From: Bugula neritina
Taxonomy: Eukaryota; Bryozoa; Gymnolaemata; Cheilostomatida; Bugulidae
Assembly: GCA_964035545.1 (NCBI GenBank)
Contig: OZ037767.1
Coordinates: 6,934,207 to 6,998,206 of the forward strand
Direction: 5' to 3'
Length of the DNA: 64,000 nt
Part shown: positions 39,325-59,455 of the stretch, one piece after another
Position numbering within the stretch: position 1 is the first letter of the stretch
How the letters are laid out: each line of letters starts with the position of its first letter
Made by a program: the position numbers and the translations under genes
The notes under the pieces: model-generated
What the model was told of the DNA's origin: nothing
Database searches by the model: none
Seen by the model: the letters and a program-made list of their open reading frames with translations, nothing else

Positions 39325-42300
39325 CTAAAACAAAACGGAAAACGTTTTTAAGCTAATGAACACTGTTCATCGTCAGGTTTCAATTCTTGGTGTTTATATT
39401 TTTGCACTAGCGATGTACTTGGTAAGCCACTGCTGTTAGATTTCAGTAAAATTCATTTTTAAGGAACATACTAAAATTTTAAATTAGCAAATTTTTAAAA
39501 ATCTGGTACTGCTACAATATTAGCTCAAAGATTTTTAAGAAATTTTATAGAGAAAGAACATATATAATAATAATTTATATAGTAATTTAGCATGCTCACC
39601 CTTCTAGCTAGAAGCTGTTAAACTATAGCTATGTTAATATAATTATTGTTAAGATCTATAGTAACCATATTATAAAAATTAATTAAATAAATACACTGCA
39701 TATGTTTTAATGTTTTACTAATAATGCTATGATACTATAACATTTTATTGAATTTATTATTCCTACAAGATTGATTAAAATACCATAAATAAACTTGAGC
39801 TTTCAAGAGGTTAGACATATAAGTAAAAGTATATAAAAATTATTATTCTCACCCATCTTGTTATAAGCAGTCGAAACGTGTTGATATATTTATTATTATT
39901 TAATTTCTAAACTTTTTTATTTAGTAACTAAACTATATTGACACAACAGCTGTTTTAATGTTTACCAATAGTTCAGCAAGTATAAACAAATGAATTGTGA
40001 GTTGGGTTTATATACTCTTTCAATACCTACTCAAATTCACTCACAGCTGACTTATTTATGCAATCAGCATTTTAGACATCAAGTTTGCATAGTTATTTTA
40101 TATTTAGAGTTTGAATCTTCATTTATAGTTTACAAATGTTTAAAATTAATAGTAATTGGAAAATATCTTATTATAAATTAGATAATAGAAATGGGAACAT
40201 TGCCAAAGTTGAAAATTGGACATCCCACATAGTGCAATAATGAAATGATACTTTTCTTGTGTTGCAAAATTTATTTTCACAATTAAATATAAACCCGATA
40301 GCTTCCTGCTAGTACTTTTTACAATGCCCGAGTTTTGCAACATGTCTTTCACAGAAACAATTGTTAATAAAAATATTAACAACAAGTCCATAATATTACA
40401 TGCATCATTTGACCAAAAAAAACATAATTTAAGTATGTGTCTATATGCTGAAAACCAAACTTAAAGTTTTTCTATACAAATTTAACAAACCTCACAAATT
40501 AATGAAACTTAATCTCTCAAAAGGAAAATTGGCAAATTATGTGTCTTTCTAGTGAAAATAACTGCATAAAATGATTTCATTATCGAAAGTTTTGCTGTTT
40601 CTATTAGTTTTATTTAGTTTCTTCTTACAAATCTAATTCTGTTTGCATGCATGTACTAATTAGTGCGTTTTTCACAGTTTATTGAAAACATATAATAAGT
40701 CTCATTGAACAATTTTTTATTAAACAAAAAATAAGTCCAAGTGCATAAACCTAAAAAACTAACAAACAATTTAGACTAAGTGCGTGTTATTGTTTATTTC
40801 TAACGGGCAGCTATATAATCTGTAAATGTATAAGTGCTACATCTTTTACTTCTATAACAATCGCAATGGCATTCATTCTGATTTTATCCTGCACATCTGT
40901 TCACATCCCACAAGGATGGTACATCAAAAAATATGAATTCCACAAATAAAGACATGACCACAATCTGCTATTGAAAGTCACAACACTGGAGCAAAATTGT
41001 ATAACTTTTTAATAGACTATAGCAGCCAGGCTTTGAAGTTATTACGTACTATCTTCTCAGTAATGAAAGGTAAGAGGTGTTCAACCTCCACCATTATTCA
41101 GATTCTCAACTCTGTATTTACTTCAACCATTACTTGCGTACCAACTACTACTCACTAATGGAATTAATTGATCATAAAATATGAGTGGGTATACAATTGA
41201 GAAGCACTTATTTAGTACCTCTGAAAACATAAAATTCTTAATTTATCAAAATAGGAATTAGTCAACCAGTTTCTAAGAACATTTCATTCACATAAAAACT
41301 GTTGCGTTGCCAAGTTGTTGTGAATTTTGGTTAATAACATTTACAATTGCATATTATTAGTGTTAACTTTATTTGACTTGGATCGAGTCATTGATTTAAA
41401 ATGAAGTTAATAAGTCCTTGCGTGTGTGTGCGTGTGTGTGCGTGTGTGTGTGTGCGTGTGTGTGTGTGCGTGCGTGTGTGTGCGTGTGCGTTTGTGTGCG
41501 TGCATGTGTGTGCCTGTGTGTGCGTGTAGTGTGATGTGTAGCGTGCATGGTGTGTTTGTTTGTTGCTTAATACACTTGTATACATGTTTTGTATTTTTGA
41601 GCCAATTAACGATACTGAAACTTGTGCAAACAGTTACAGGGAATAAACGTGTACAGACCAACACAGTTTAAAATATATTTTACTGAGGATTTGCTAAATT
41701 TGTTAAAAGATTTTTATTTTGTGGAATTATAAGGTCACGCATTTTGGTGTTGTTTCTCTTTGACTTATTTTGTGTTGAATCAGGTTTACAGCTTTTCAGT
41801 TCAGGACTTCGGAATTATATGCGTCTGACCTTAACAATACTGTACATACTATGAACACTATACATCATCTGCATGTATGGATTGTAATTCTTTGAATTTC
41901 CTGTAAATGAAAGTCAAGGACTACACATTGGTTATTTCCTTTACTGTCACATTAATTTAAATGTAAGGTTTTATGTTACTCATATAGTTTAAATTCTCTG
42001 AATTACATAATGAAAACATGTTTGCCACTTTCTTTTATTTAGTACACAACAAATTTCTTCATTTTTGTCTACTTTATGAAGGAAAAATATTACTGTTGTA
42101 GGGACATTGAACATCTTTGGAATTCCTGACACTATGAAATACCTACAGTTCACGTGAAGGAGAGTATATGGAAAGTAGAGCATAATTACAAACATATAAA
42201 TTATAAACTTATAAATGTGATAATGTTTTAAGAGCAAAATTTAAAAGCTTTTTATTGTTGAATAAATCTGTAAATATTGAAACAGTTGAAGTCGACTTCC

Positions 42301-43893
42301 ACATAGAGTGTCAAATGGTCAAAGAATCACTCATTGTTATGTCTCATGCCATTTGCTACTCCCTAACTACCAAATCTGCGGCAAGAGCTACATACATTAA
42401 ACTTTAGTCATATTATATGCAGTCAAACTTAATACTATACTGAAGCAAAAAGTACGTTGACTTAGTTAATTACATTTAGTACCCATGACATGCGAATATA
42501 TACATTAATATGGAGCCTAAAAATACATATGTATATAGCTTATTTCACATGTAAGTCATTCCAAGTAAAAACAATTTAGCTGCTTTAAATGTATTTCCCT
42601 ACTAATCAAAAATATTTATAAGATGAAAGTGTTTTTGTGGTTTGAATGAGAAAGTAATTTAGCCAATAGTAGACCATCTCATTGCCACTCCTACCTTCAC
42701 TGCCATACAGTTGAACTCCATTAATGCTAGTTTTCTGGCACTGTGCCAGCTCAGGAGGAAGCGCTTGGAAAGCTTTAGCTTTGTTAGTACACACTGTTAA
42801 ATTCATTACAGTGCATGAGAAATTGGCATGTTGCCTAAAGCAAAGCCCCTGAAGTCACGAGTCACTATATTGAGCAAACTATAGGTCAAAATAGAGTGGG
42901 TGACCCCAAAAGTAATCGCAGTAAGGAAAATAGTAAATTATTTCCAGATTTATTATTAGGTCAATAGTCTACGATAGCACATATGTAAACAGTTCTAAAC
43001 AAAGATTTTCATAATGGATTAAATGCATTTCAAAGGTCACGCCTAATTTGGCATTTCAATTGAGATTTTCTTAGAAAATCGGGTAATCTTTCACGTGGGT
43101 TAGCAGACGTCAGCAATTCATTCTCAGCTTTTTTTCGTGTTGAATGTTGTTGAATTTCAGGCTTTTAACTCCCAATGCCAATTTCCAGGGTGTATCTCAA
43201 ATTTCATATTTTAGCGTATTTAAGAAGCAAATAAATATTGGAACTCAAAAACATTCTTGCAATAATAAAAAATTAAATGAGAAACACACAATTACATACT
43301 TGTTTCACACCATATTGGAATGTTGTTTGTGCGCAAAAAGAAATATTTTTGACTGTAAAAACAGCGTGTCTATTAATTTCATTATCTAGTTACACTTGAG
43401 GTGGACTTAAACAGTGAAATACTTATATAATAAATCTTTGTATGATGGGGTACCATAAATAAAATAACGAGTCAAAACATTGCGGTCTTTTTAATTGGAT
43501 TTAAAAACTCCCTGCAGTCTTATCAAATATTATTGGCAAGCTTTATTCCGACAGAGTACTCCACCCACAATATTACACAACGTGTCAAAATTTTTATATT
43601 TACAGGAAGCTTATATATTTATTACTTATATTTATTACCTATATGTAAAAGTTTGTCGCTCATTAGCTGCTATTGGATTAGAAATAAGCACCAGCTGTGT
43701 ATCGTTACTTTAGTGAAGGATTACTTAACAATCTGAAAACATAAACCAAGAAACTTTAATGAAGATATTCTTGATAATTTTTAATAACTTAATTTTAGCA
43801 ATTATTTTTTAAGCATATTAGTTAGTTTCTTATTTAATTGATTTAATTATTACTAAATGAACATACACTACATATAATTGATTGATTGATTGA

Positions 43894-43894
<1 letters not shown>
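39325..43894. other. Host intergenic DNA, unit A
   Basis: Mostly unique AT-rich sequence matching unit B, except that 40696-41983 (including a GT/GC repeat at 41420-41528) is absent from B. A candidate minus-strand exon near 42705-42810 (CTNKAKAFQALPPELAQCQK) is flanked by AACAG and GTAGGA and is conserved in B at 57895-58000. I cannot link it to a gene. Confidence 0.45.
41420..41528. repeat. Compound GT/GC microsatellite, unit A only
   Basis: GTGTGTGTGC-type repeats about 110 bp long, absent from the matching part of unit B. Confidence 0.9.

Positions 43895-43945
<51 letters not shown>
43895..43945. repeat. TA microsatellite
   Basis: About 50 bp of TA next to the repeat element that follows. 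Confidence 0.9.
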
Positions 43946-43948
<3 letters not shown>

Positions 43949-43971
43949 AAAACAACTGCTTTCCACAAGTT

Positions 43972-44499
<528 letters not shown>

Positions 44500-44600
44500 C
44501 CCTCATCAGCACAGAAAAAAATACCATGGCCCACACCTTTGCCATAGCAGAAACTTATGTTTCAACTAAAGCATATTTAAAAGGTGTGTAAACTCAAGCC

Positions 44601-44810
44601 AGAGAGGGAGCAGCCATGGCCTAGAAGTACGTTAGATCGTTTGCATAAGGAACACAGAGTCATGGGTTAGAATCCCAGTAAAGGTAATTGGTGATGTTAG
44701 GAAGAGCATCTAGTCAAAATTGCTCCTGTGCCTTGTCTAAATAAGTCTTTAGCTTGATTTAACAAAAACATCTTTTTCTACCAGGGGTTTCATACAGTAA
44801 TGGTGATTAT
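44601..44810 (+). repeat. SINE with 11-bp target duplication, unit A
   Basis: Flanked by AAACTCAAGCC at 44590-44600 and 44811-44821. Head GGGAGCAGCCATGGCCTAGA, box B-like GGGTTAGAATCCC, tail CAGGGGTTTCATACAGTAAT. The inverted repeat copy at 56338-56348 has AAACTCAAGCC once and no SINE, giving the empty site. Confidence 0.85.
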
Positions 44811-44935
44811 AAACTCAAGCCATGCAGAGAGTTCAAGTAACTCTAGGAGTCACGAGCTTTGAAAACTGCTAGCAGTTCAAGTTTGTGACCATGGTTAGAG
44901 AGCTCAATCAATGAATGTCATTGTTGAGTATATAT

Positions 44936-46453
44936 ATTATATATGTACATAAAATGTATTATGAATTTAAGATAGCCTGGTGTGACAGTTAATTAATGCA
45001 ATAAACTTGTCCGGAGTTGTATTCCCCACTATTAAGGGGTTAAATTCTCAGTAGAAGAGAAGCAAAACAAACCCTGGCCATGTTATAATAATATGTTGTT
45101 GTTCTTCCTGAGCTTAAATAAACTTACGGAAATAGCAGAGTACCATATATAGAATTCAGTTGAAAACAATTTAGTATAAAGGTAATTGACTAGCATTGTA
45201 AACAGCTCAATTATTTCATGGCATTCACAGCGACTACTATTTTTGAGGCCGTTCACTTGTTATTTGAGATCGATTTTCATATGAACTGAAAATGGAACTT
45301 GAGACTACTTGGGTATGCAATCCAAATGCAAAATGTATAAGGGCTAAGGAGATTCCTTTAGAAGATGCTGCCGATCACAGCAAGTTACAAAAAGTATGTT
45401 GGGTCTATTTTCTATTGTGTAAGCATTTTGCATTTCATTGTGTTTATCTTCACATCCCTATAAGTATGATTTTGTAGGCTGTTCCTTAATTTTGAATTTC
45501 CCCTCATTATCTTTAACTTATTCAACTGTTTAGAATTGTTGGAAAGTTGTTACACATTCATGTAAGTGCTATATTATAACAAGTTTGCTGAAATGAAATT
45601 GTGCTTACGGTGTAAACTTACATTGACCATGAAAATCAAGTTGAAAGCTGGGAGGGCGCAACTCTTACATTTTATTAATTTTCTCAGAAATACAGATTAA
45701 TAACTTTTCTACAATCTATTACTTCACTGCAATAAAAGCCTGTAAAGTCAGAAGTTCATGCAAGTAGTAAAAGTTAGAGTGGCAAACACTGACAAAAATT
45801 GTATTAGTTTCGATTTCTAAAAATAAATAAAAGCAGTTTTGACAAAAAAATTATCTATAAAATGTATAAAGAAATAATTAGTAAATGTTAGTCAACACCC
45901 ATTGGTACCTATGTATGGTATACAAAACTTGCTATAGCTCAGTGAATCTCTCTTTATTTGAGAGATTTAGAACGTAATTTATAGGAAATTATGAGATATT
46001 TAAGATTAAAGACCGAGCAATAGATTTACTAAATTTAAAAAAACCAAACAATTTTAAGAAACTCAGTATAATAGAGTTCAAAACAAGAGAGATAACTATA
46101 TGCATTGAAATTAATTGAGCTGTCACTCTTATATCTAGGGTTAATTAGCACTTAGCTACCCACATGATTACAAATTAATTGAGCATATCAGCAATTCAAT
46201 CTCTTTATAATATTATGCAGCCTGCTATACTTTACCAACAAATTCTAAACAACAAATAAATTCTCATTAAAAATTTCCAAAAATGCATCAATAAAACCAT
46301 AAAACTGAATCAAAAACTGCACAAGCAGTCAATAGGTATGTCTGTATAAACAGAATCGGTCGAAATGGCTGGAAACTCAAATCCTGCCAAAATGAATTCA
46401 GAACTTGTTTTCAAAACACTAAAAATAAAAAATATGGAGGTTACTAAAGATTT
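44936..46453. other. Host intergenic DNA, unit A
   Basis: AT-rich sequence with matching sequence in unit B (60156-61780). The short frame near 45292 is not conserved in B. No gene supported. Confidence 0.55.
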
Positions 46454-46690
46454 TTAAATCTTTTTTCTTGATAATTTATCACCACGGTTACTTGGTAAAC
46501 GGCCTTGACTCTCATTATTATTAGCTTTTTCCTTATCTGTTAGTTTCTTTCTTGGATAAATGTATGCCTTGATGTAGAAATTGGTGAAGAAGAACAACAT
46601 GGAATACGCCCCATATATTGCACTCCAGATGCAGAAACCATGGTATAATATACCAATAGTGCAGTACACCATGTCTATTAGGAACTGTAT
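46454..46690 (-). pseudogene. Isolated terminal exon resembling a fatty acid elongase (ELOVL), unit A
   Basis: A splice acceptor TTTTTTGTTGTAG precedes a 78-codon stretch: IQFLIDMVYCTIGILYHGFC, then LFFFTNFYIKAYIYPRKK and a Lys-rich tail ending SRKKI. This matches the last membrane helix and NFYxxAYxxPKK end of ELOVL enzymes, with a KK-type ER retrieval tail. The catalytic HxxHH exon is not visible in the ~1.7 kb before the next Kunitz gene. It is probably an orphan exon trapped in the tandem array, though an intron spanning the next unit cannot be excluded. Confidence 0.55.
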
Positions 46691-48087
46691 CATCTACAAC
46701 AAAAAATTATAATAATAGATTATCATGTCAAATAATATTCAATATTCTAAAGCATTACATGGAGTTTTAGGCAGACAAATAAATATAAATGTTCTTATAG
46801 CAGCTTTAGGTGTTTGCTATACACCATTTACTAGAAACTACAAAAAAGTTTGCTAAAAAAAAAAAAAAAAACAACAATTGCTTCCCGTCTCCATTACACA
46901 GGTTTACCAGCTCAAATTAAATTTATGTTGGATAAACGAATATATAGAATTTAACTACTGCAAAATTTAAAATCTTTTGTTATAATGCCATTTGTCAGCA
47001 TAGTTCCCTCGAACAGAATTTTAGAGTTATTCTCTCTCCTAGACTAGTATTTACTAGTTACTGCTGTGTGTTACTCTCAAAGCTTAGTCTACAATATTTG
47101 ATAATAAATATGGAGTCACATGCAATTTCTTTTTTTAGTTATCTAGCAAGAATAGGGAGAGAGTATATCTTCACCACCATTTCTTGGTTTACCAATTACT
47201 TGTGAGCCTAGGATAGAGAGTTATTCTCTCCTTGCTACATTAGTTTTCTAGCTTAATTTTAATTTCATGTTGGAGATCAATTAAATTCTGTACATCATAT
47301 AACTCGTGTGAGTGTGTTAAGTTAGGTTATATAAGCCTATATAGCCAAAGAGAAATAATAAACATAAACAACATAATATTCGTATGTAGAAATTAGAACT
47401 CATATATTTAACATCATATATATATTAATTTTTAAAGAGTTATAATACAGATTAAAATTAAGTTTTGCAATATAACAAACTCTTCAGTTTTCAGGTCAAT
47501 ACACATAACAAAATCTTTACCAGTGATGTTTGTTATGACTTGATATTTTTAGTTTTGCTAATTAAATCAAACTTTTACGTTTGAAGTGAACAGGTGCATT
47601 ACAAACACAAAATTCATAACTTTCGTTTAGATTGATGACTCAAAGTCAAATAAAAATACTAACAGCATGCAATTGTAAATGTAAATAACCAAAAGTTTAC
47701 ATATGTAACTTAGACAGCGAAACAGTTTTTACGTAAATCTAATTTTCTTGGAAACTGGTTGACTAATGTGCTCTTGGTGTAGTATTAAGAACTAGGTTGT
47801 TTTCAGGTCACTGGTCATTGATGATATTAGGAAGGGCATCCAGCTATAATTGCCCCTGTGCGCCATTTGAATAAGTACTTAGTCTGATTTAACCGAACCC
47901 TTTCCATCAGGGGTTCTTCACAGGGATGGTGAGTTCTTTTAAAGCATTTAAAATAGTATAGTATATAATAATCCAGTACCTCAATATCTTGCCCAGAAGT
48001 GTCATGCAGTGGTTGAAATTATTTAACAGTATTTAGTCAGCTCAACAAGCATAAATTTAAAATCTTTTACTTTATTAATTATAATAT
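46691..48087. other. Host DNA closing unit A, with SINE tail
   Basis: AT-rich, including a SINE tail at about 47810-47935 and the sequence leading to the empty Polinton site. It is the counterpart of the 9080-9771 stub. No gene seen. Confidence 0.6.
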
Positions 48088-48093
48088 AATGCA
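48088..48093. other. Empty Polinton integration site, unit B
   Basis: AATGCA occurs once, within ATAATATAATGCAAAGTGAT, exactly joining the sequences that flank the Polinton. Confidence 0.95.
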
Positions 48094-48283
48094 AAGTGAT
48101 GAAGTTGCTTGATTTAAAGAGATGATTACTCTCATTCAAGAAGATTTCGAAAGTCAGATTGTTAAATTATGTAATTGAAGATTATTGTGACCTAGCTTTA
48201 TGTTACACGGGAGAAGTTTAGTGATGATGTGATGTTTTCTATTGGATGTCATCAGTTTCCAGTTAAAACCTACATGATTTGGG

Positions 48284-48291
48284 TATATAAG
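48284..48291 (+). promoter_or_regulatory. TATA box of Kunitz gene B
   Basis: TATATAAG at the same distance from the start codon as in unit A. Confidence 0.65.
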
Positions 48292-48398
48292 GATGAAAAT
48301 TACTGAAGTAGATAGTATAACATTTTAAATTGTTACCTAAGATAGTAATATCTACTTTATTGCTAACTATTTAAAATAAATTAACAATATCTATAAGT

Positions 48399-50165
48399 AT
48401 GGACATTTGCATGTTTATTGTTTTCATGGCGTTTACAACCTTGTTTCGAGTGAGGGTTACACTGGGATCAGGTATGTCAACCACAAACATGTACTGTTTT
48501 TGCTATTGTTAAATTTATATGTAGATTTTATGTATCAATGTATTACTTCAATGGTGTTAAAGAATGTTGGATAACCTGAATGTAAGTTCCATGAGCTTTT
48601 ATTTCTACGCACTTTGATTACATCATGATTTTATTAACCAGGTTTAGTGATTGTCTTGTTAGATATTATTGTATCCCAAGCACTAATATATAATATATGA
48701 TCTATACTACTGTATTATATTTAAAGGAAAGAGTTGTCTCCAGCCCAAAGATGAAGGAGTCTATCGACCTCATAGTATACAGCTACGCTACTACTATGAT
48801 GCAATCGGCAGCAAGCAATGCCACTCCTTCATTTTTTACGGGTCAGGAGAAAACAGCAACAACTTCATGTGAGTGTGTTCTTTTATTTCTGTCTCTATAC
48901 TATTCGTAATTGTTTGTAAAAATCAGGATTTTTGAAAATGTAATACCAAATCATATATCATACTTCATGAAAAAATTAAAAATATATTTAAAATTTCAAA
49001 AAGATTATGTGAAGTGGAATTAAAGCATTTAAGTTTTATATATTCCACAAGCTGTATAGGAAGTACTTAACCAAGTTACACATTGGAAATAGTTGTTAAG
49101 ATTTGGAGTTATTGTCTCTAATCATAAAGATCTATTGAGTGTTCATAAGATTCAAAGTTCACAGAGCAGTTAGGACTGAAATAGTTTGTATCTTGCTTAT
49201 GTTCATTTACACAAAAAACTTATAGAATTTCAGTCCTCCAAAATTCATGGTTATTTTATGCTTTGATATGCAGGTAGAATCACAATGGTTGCAATGCGTT
49301 ACATTAATGTCATGCTTTTTCTAAGTAAAGTGATATTTCATTACAATAGCTTTGAACGAGTCTGTGACAATGAGTGTAGTTACTCTACAGCCTTGTGCGT
49401 TCTCCCTAAAGAGGAGGGAAATGAGAGTGGCCACCATCTCAGGTTCTTCTACAATCCTTCCACCAGAGCCTGTGAAAGCTTTTATTATAAAGGCTCCAAT
49501 GGCAATGCAATCAAGTTTCAGTAAGAAAATTTTTGACTCCAAATTCCTGCTTTTAGTTTGAATAAGTCTTATTAAATGACTATACTTTGAATGAAAATCA
49601 TTCAAAGTAACTGTTTGGAGATTCAAGTATCATGCATTTGGCATACAACTCCAAACTGTTGATCTGCAAGCCTTCTAAATCGTACATTATTTTCTTCTAG
49701 GAGAAAGTCGGACTGCATCTCTCGGTGCAGGAGTAATTTAAGACAGGTTTGTCACAGCGGAGAACTGAACCTTGATTACTGTTTAACCCACCATCAACCC
49801 TGGTATTATAACAGTACGTCAGGTAGATGTGAAGTTCTCCATCAAGGTCGTTGCAATCGGGATGATAATCGATTCGAGTGAGTTTGCAACACTTTAGTAG
49901 TTTATGGACCATTAGAAGCAGCTTAACTAATTGTGACTTATTTTTATTCTAATGTTTATTTAAAATTGTAATTTTCATCTATATATTTTATATAAAAAGT
50001 TTTTTTTTCTAGTATAATGCAAAATGCACACACATGCTTTGGTTACATTGATATGTTGAGCATGCCTGAGTTATATTCTTATTCTAAACTGTTTATGTTT
50101 CTGTTTATAAATGTAGAACTGAAGATGAGTGTGAATTGACCTGCAACTATCCTACAGATGATTAA
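48399..50165 (+). CDS. Secreted triple-Kunitz protein, copy B (5 exons)
   Basis: Exons 48399-48471, 48727-48868, 49350-49520, 49701-49877 and 50117-50165 have the same lengths and phases as copy A. The signal peptide differs slightly (MDICMFIVFMAFTTLFRVRV). Domains 1 and 2 again lack Cys14 and Cys38, and domain 3 has six cysteines. Several amino-acid changes cluster around the domain 3 segment after DYC and the domain 1 start. No stop or splice-site loss, so both copies can be expressed. Confidence 0.88.
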
Positions 50166-52097
<1,932 letters not shown>

Positions 52098-52195
52098 CTG
52101 TTCTTGATAAACAGGGTAGAAACTAAAATCAAACAAAACTTCCCATTCAGCCAGTTAACTAAATAAATATGACAATAGTATGTTACATGTTATTA

Positions 52196-54041
52196 TTAGC
52201 AATCCCCATAGAAATCCTGCTCCTTTGCTTCTCTAATTGCTTTGTTCGTGCAGCACAAGAGCTTTTTGAAATTTTCCATCTTGATTGATTCACAAGAAGT
52301 CGCGGAGTTTTCACCGTCTCCACATGTACTTTCAAACTGTTGAAAAATAACTATTGTAATAGTATTGTACAGTATAGGTTAGAGCGTTTGCAGCTAATAA
52401 CAACAAAATCATAGGCTCAAACCCCAGTAAAAAACGTCGTGATGTTAGAAAAAGCATCCAGTCATAACTGCTTCGGTGCCACATATGAATAACTGTCCTT
52501 AGCCTGCTTTAAAAAGCCTTTCCATGAGGGATTTCTCACAGAGATGGTGACTATAAACTTGTGTGAGTTTTATTATCATACAATTTCAATATATCAATAA
52601 TACAACCGATCAACAATAATAATAATTTAGTAAATAATTGTAGTACTCTGAAATATCCCAAATATAGTGTTGTGTTTGTGTAATGGCCCGTGTGGTGTAA
52701 TGGCTAGTGCGACTCCTTGCAAGTTGGAGGTTTCGGGTTCGAATCCCAGTGGGGACAAAATTATTTCATAACAGTATAGTTTCAATCTGCACAGTTCACA
52801 CAGTTTAGTCAACACCAATTCATTGAGAAAATCAGAGTGAGTTCGGTGCAAATTGATATTTGAATAATTCGCCTTCATTTTACAGCTAATGCCAACAGTT
52901 ATTCTTCTTTACATGACCACTGAAAACATCTTTTTATTTTATAATGATTTTGAAATGCTGTCAAATTTTTACAGTTTACCAACTTTATGACAGTGATTAT
53001 TGGAAAACTGGGAGAATCACAAAAATCTGACACAATTGTTGAAAAACTTTCATTTCTATATAATTTAGTTTTTATAATAAGAAAGTTACATTTAATAACC
53101 AATATTACGGCATAGAGTTTGCTAACTTGACTATACTGAGTATTGTGTAACCAAAGACTCGACTATATGGAGGTTGACAAGGTTAACTCAAAGCTTCATT
53201 CTGTTCTAAACTCTACTATTGACAAGAAAACAATATAACTTACATTACTGCATCTGATAGAAGATGTTGCAGTGCCATCCACTACTCTCTTTAATGAACT
53301 AATTCGCTGTTTTAGTACATTCACTTTGGAACTGAATTGTGAATTACAGCTTAACATCGAAGCTAGTCTATTAGTTGGACAGTGAAAGAGGCAATAAATA
53401 TTCTCCAATTGACGACTGTAGTTGTCAGTGTGACTGCTCATCTAAAGTTAGTAACATAATTTATAACAGCTGCTGTTGCCTGACGAACATCTATTCCCTT
53501 ACAATTAAGATAACAATACAAAAAGTTTGAATTTAATTCGGACCAGGTATTGCTCAAAATTTCCAATTCTCATTGTAGTATGATACCTCGCATATACAGT
53601 TTCTTCAGCTTTTGACCTCTGATAAAAATAAACAGCCAAAAAACATGAGTAATTTAGTTTGCATTATAAAGTCATAAAATGTTTTCAGTTTTAAGCCTAT
53701 AATTTAGGTCACTAAAAATATATCGTTTAGACAAAATTAGAGTCACCATTGAAGTGCATCAGAATTTTTTTTTTTTTCAGGCTTCTAAAATTTCTGTGCT
53801 TTACATAACCATGTTACTTGCAGTAAGGTAATAATGAATGCTATTTACTTACAATTGCAAAATCCAAGCCTCGACAACTGCTGTAATTGCTAACTCCCCT
53901 CTGGCTATTAAACCTTCTATACTATTAAATAATTACAAAATACTATGTGAAAACGGATAAAGCTTAAAAGTAACATAGCAGCAGTTCTATTGAATTTTAA
54001 ACATTTTTATTTACTGGTGCAATAATTTAATTTAGACAAGT

Positions 54042-54079
<38 letters not shown>

Positions 54080-54612
54080 ACTTGTCTAAATTAAATTATT
54101 GCACCAGTAAATATATATATATATACTATTGCATAGATATAATTCATTACAGTTCATTATATATAGAAGCTTCCATTGAAACAGGAACACAACATAATTT
54201 ATAAAAAATTTGCTAGCAGTTGTACTTACATATGGCTCTAAAATATCGTCTTGGAGTATAGAAAGAATAAACTCGTCACTAGTTGTGAAAGAATCAAATA
54301 TTGCTCTTCTTGTACCATTATTGAAATTCTCAAAGAATGGTGAAAATGTTGATCTTTTATAGCGATTTCTGCTTTTCAAACTGCTTAAAAATAGAATTAT
54401 ATAAGGTATATACAATATATTTAAAATTAAAAACATAATTCTTTTATTTATAGTTGTTTAAGAATTATAAAAAGTAAAATTTGACTCAAACTATAAAAAA
54501 AATTTGAATTTGAAAACTTACCTGATCAAATTAGATTCCAATGGCAATCCATTGAGTAACGATAATTGTACACTCATGCAAAAGTATACTCTCAAAATAT
54601 TCTTCGTTCGTG
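52196..54612 (-). CDS. Multi-exon gene for a small Cys-containing, probably secreted protein, copy B
   Basis: Exons 54612-54522, 54380-54230, 53900-53853, 53441-53244 and 52336-52196 match copy A, with all GT and AG sites retained. The second exon is 151 instead of 154 bp, an in-frame loss of one Ser codon. A conserved open frame and an in-frame indel support real coding sequence. Product unknown. The intron between the second and third exon contains a new TA-centred palindrome. Confidence 0.6.
52378..52565 (+). repeat. SINE copy in unit B
   Basis: Counterpart of 37138-37325, nearly identical. Confidence 0.7.
52683..52757 (+). repeat. tRNA-like sequence, unit B
   Basis: Counterpart of 37465-37540, with TTTCGGGTTCGAATCCC at box B and a GGGGACA end slightly closer to a real tRNA. 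Still poor acceptor pairing. Confidence 0.45.
54009..54112. repeat. 104-bp perfect palindrome centred on TA repeats (unit B only)
   Basis: The arm ATTTACTGGTGCAATAATTT...GTAGATATA is copied in inverted orientation across a TA tract. Unit A has a single copy (about 38795-38835), so the inverted copy is new in B. Confidence 0.9.
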
Positions 54613-59221
<4,609 letters not shown>

Positions 59222-59271
59222 GTGTATAGTTTACCACTAAAGAGAGCTCAATGCAGTGCAGAGCAGAGTAA

Positions 59272-59455
59272 ATAAAAGTAATGAACGATAAAATTTGATT
59301 TAAAACACTTTATTACTACTAGTTTCATGTGCATAGAATGTACACAATCTTCAGATAAAATGTTAACATTTTATCTGAAGATTGTGTACATTCTATGCAC
59401 ATGAAACTAGTAGTAATAAAGTGTTTTAAATCAAATTTTATCGTTCATTACTTTT

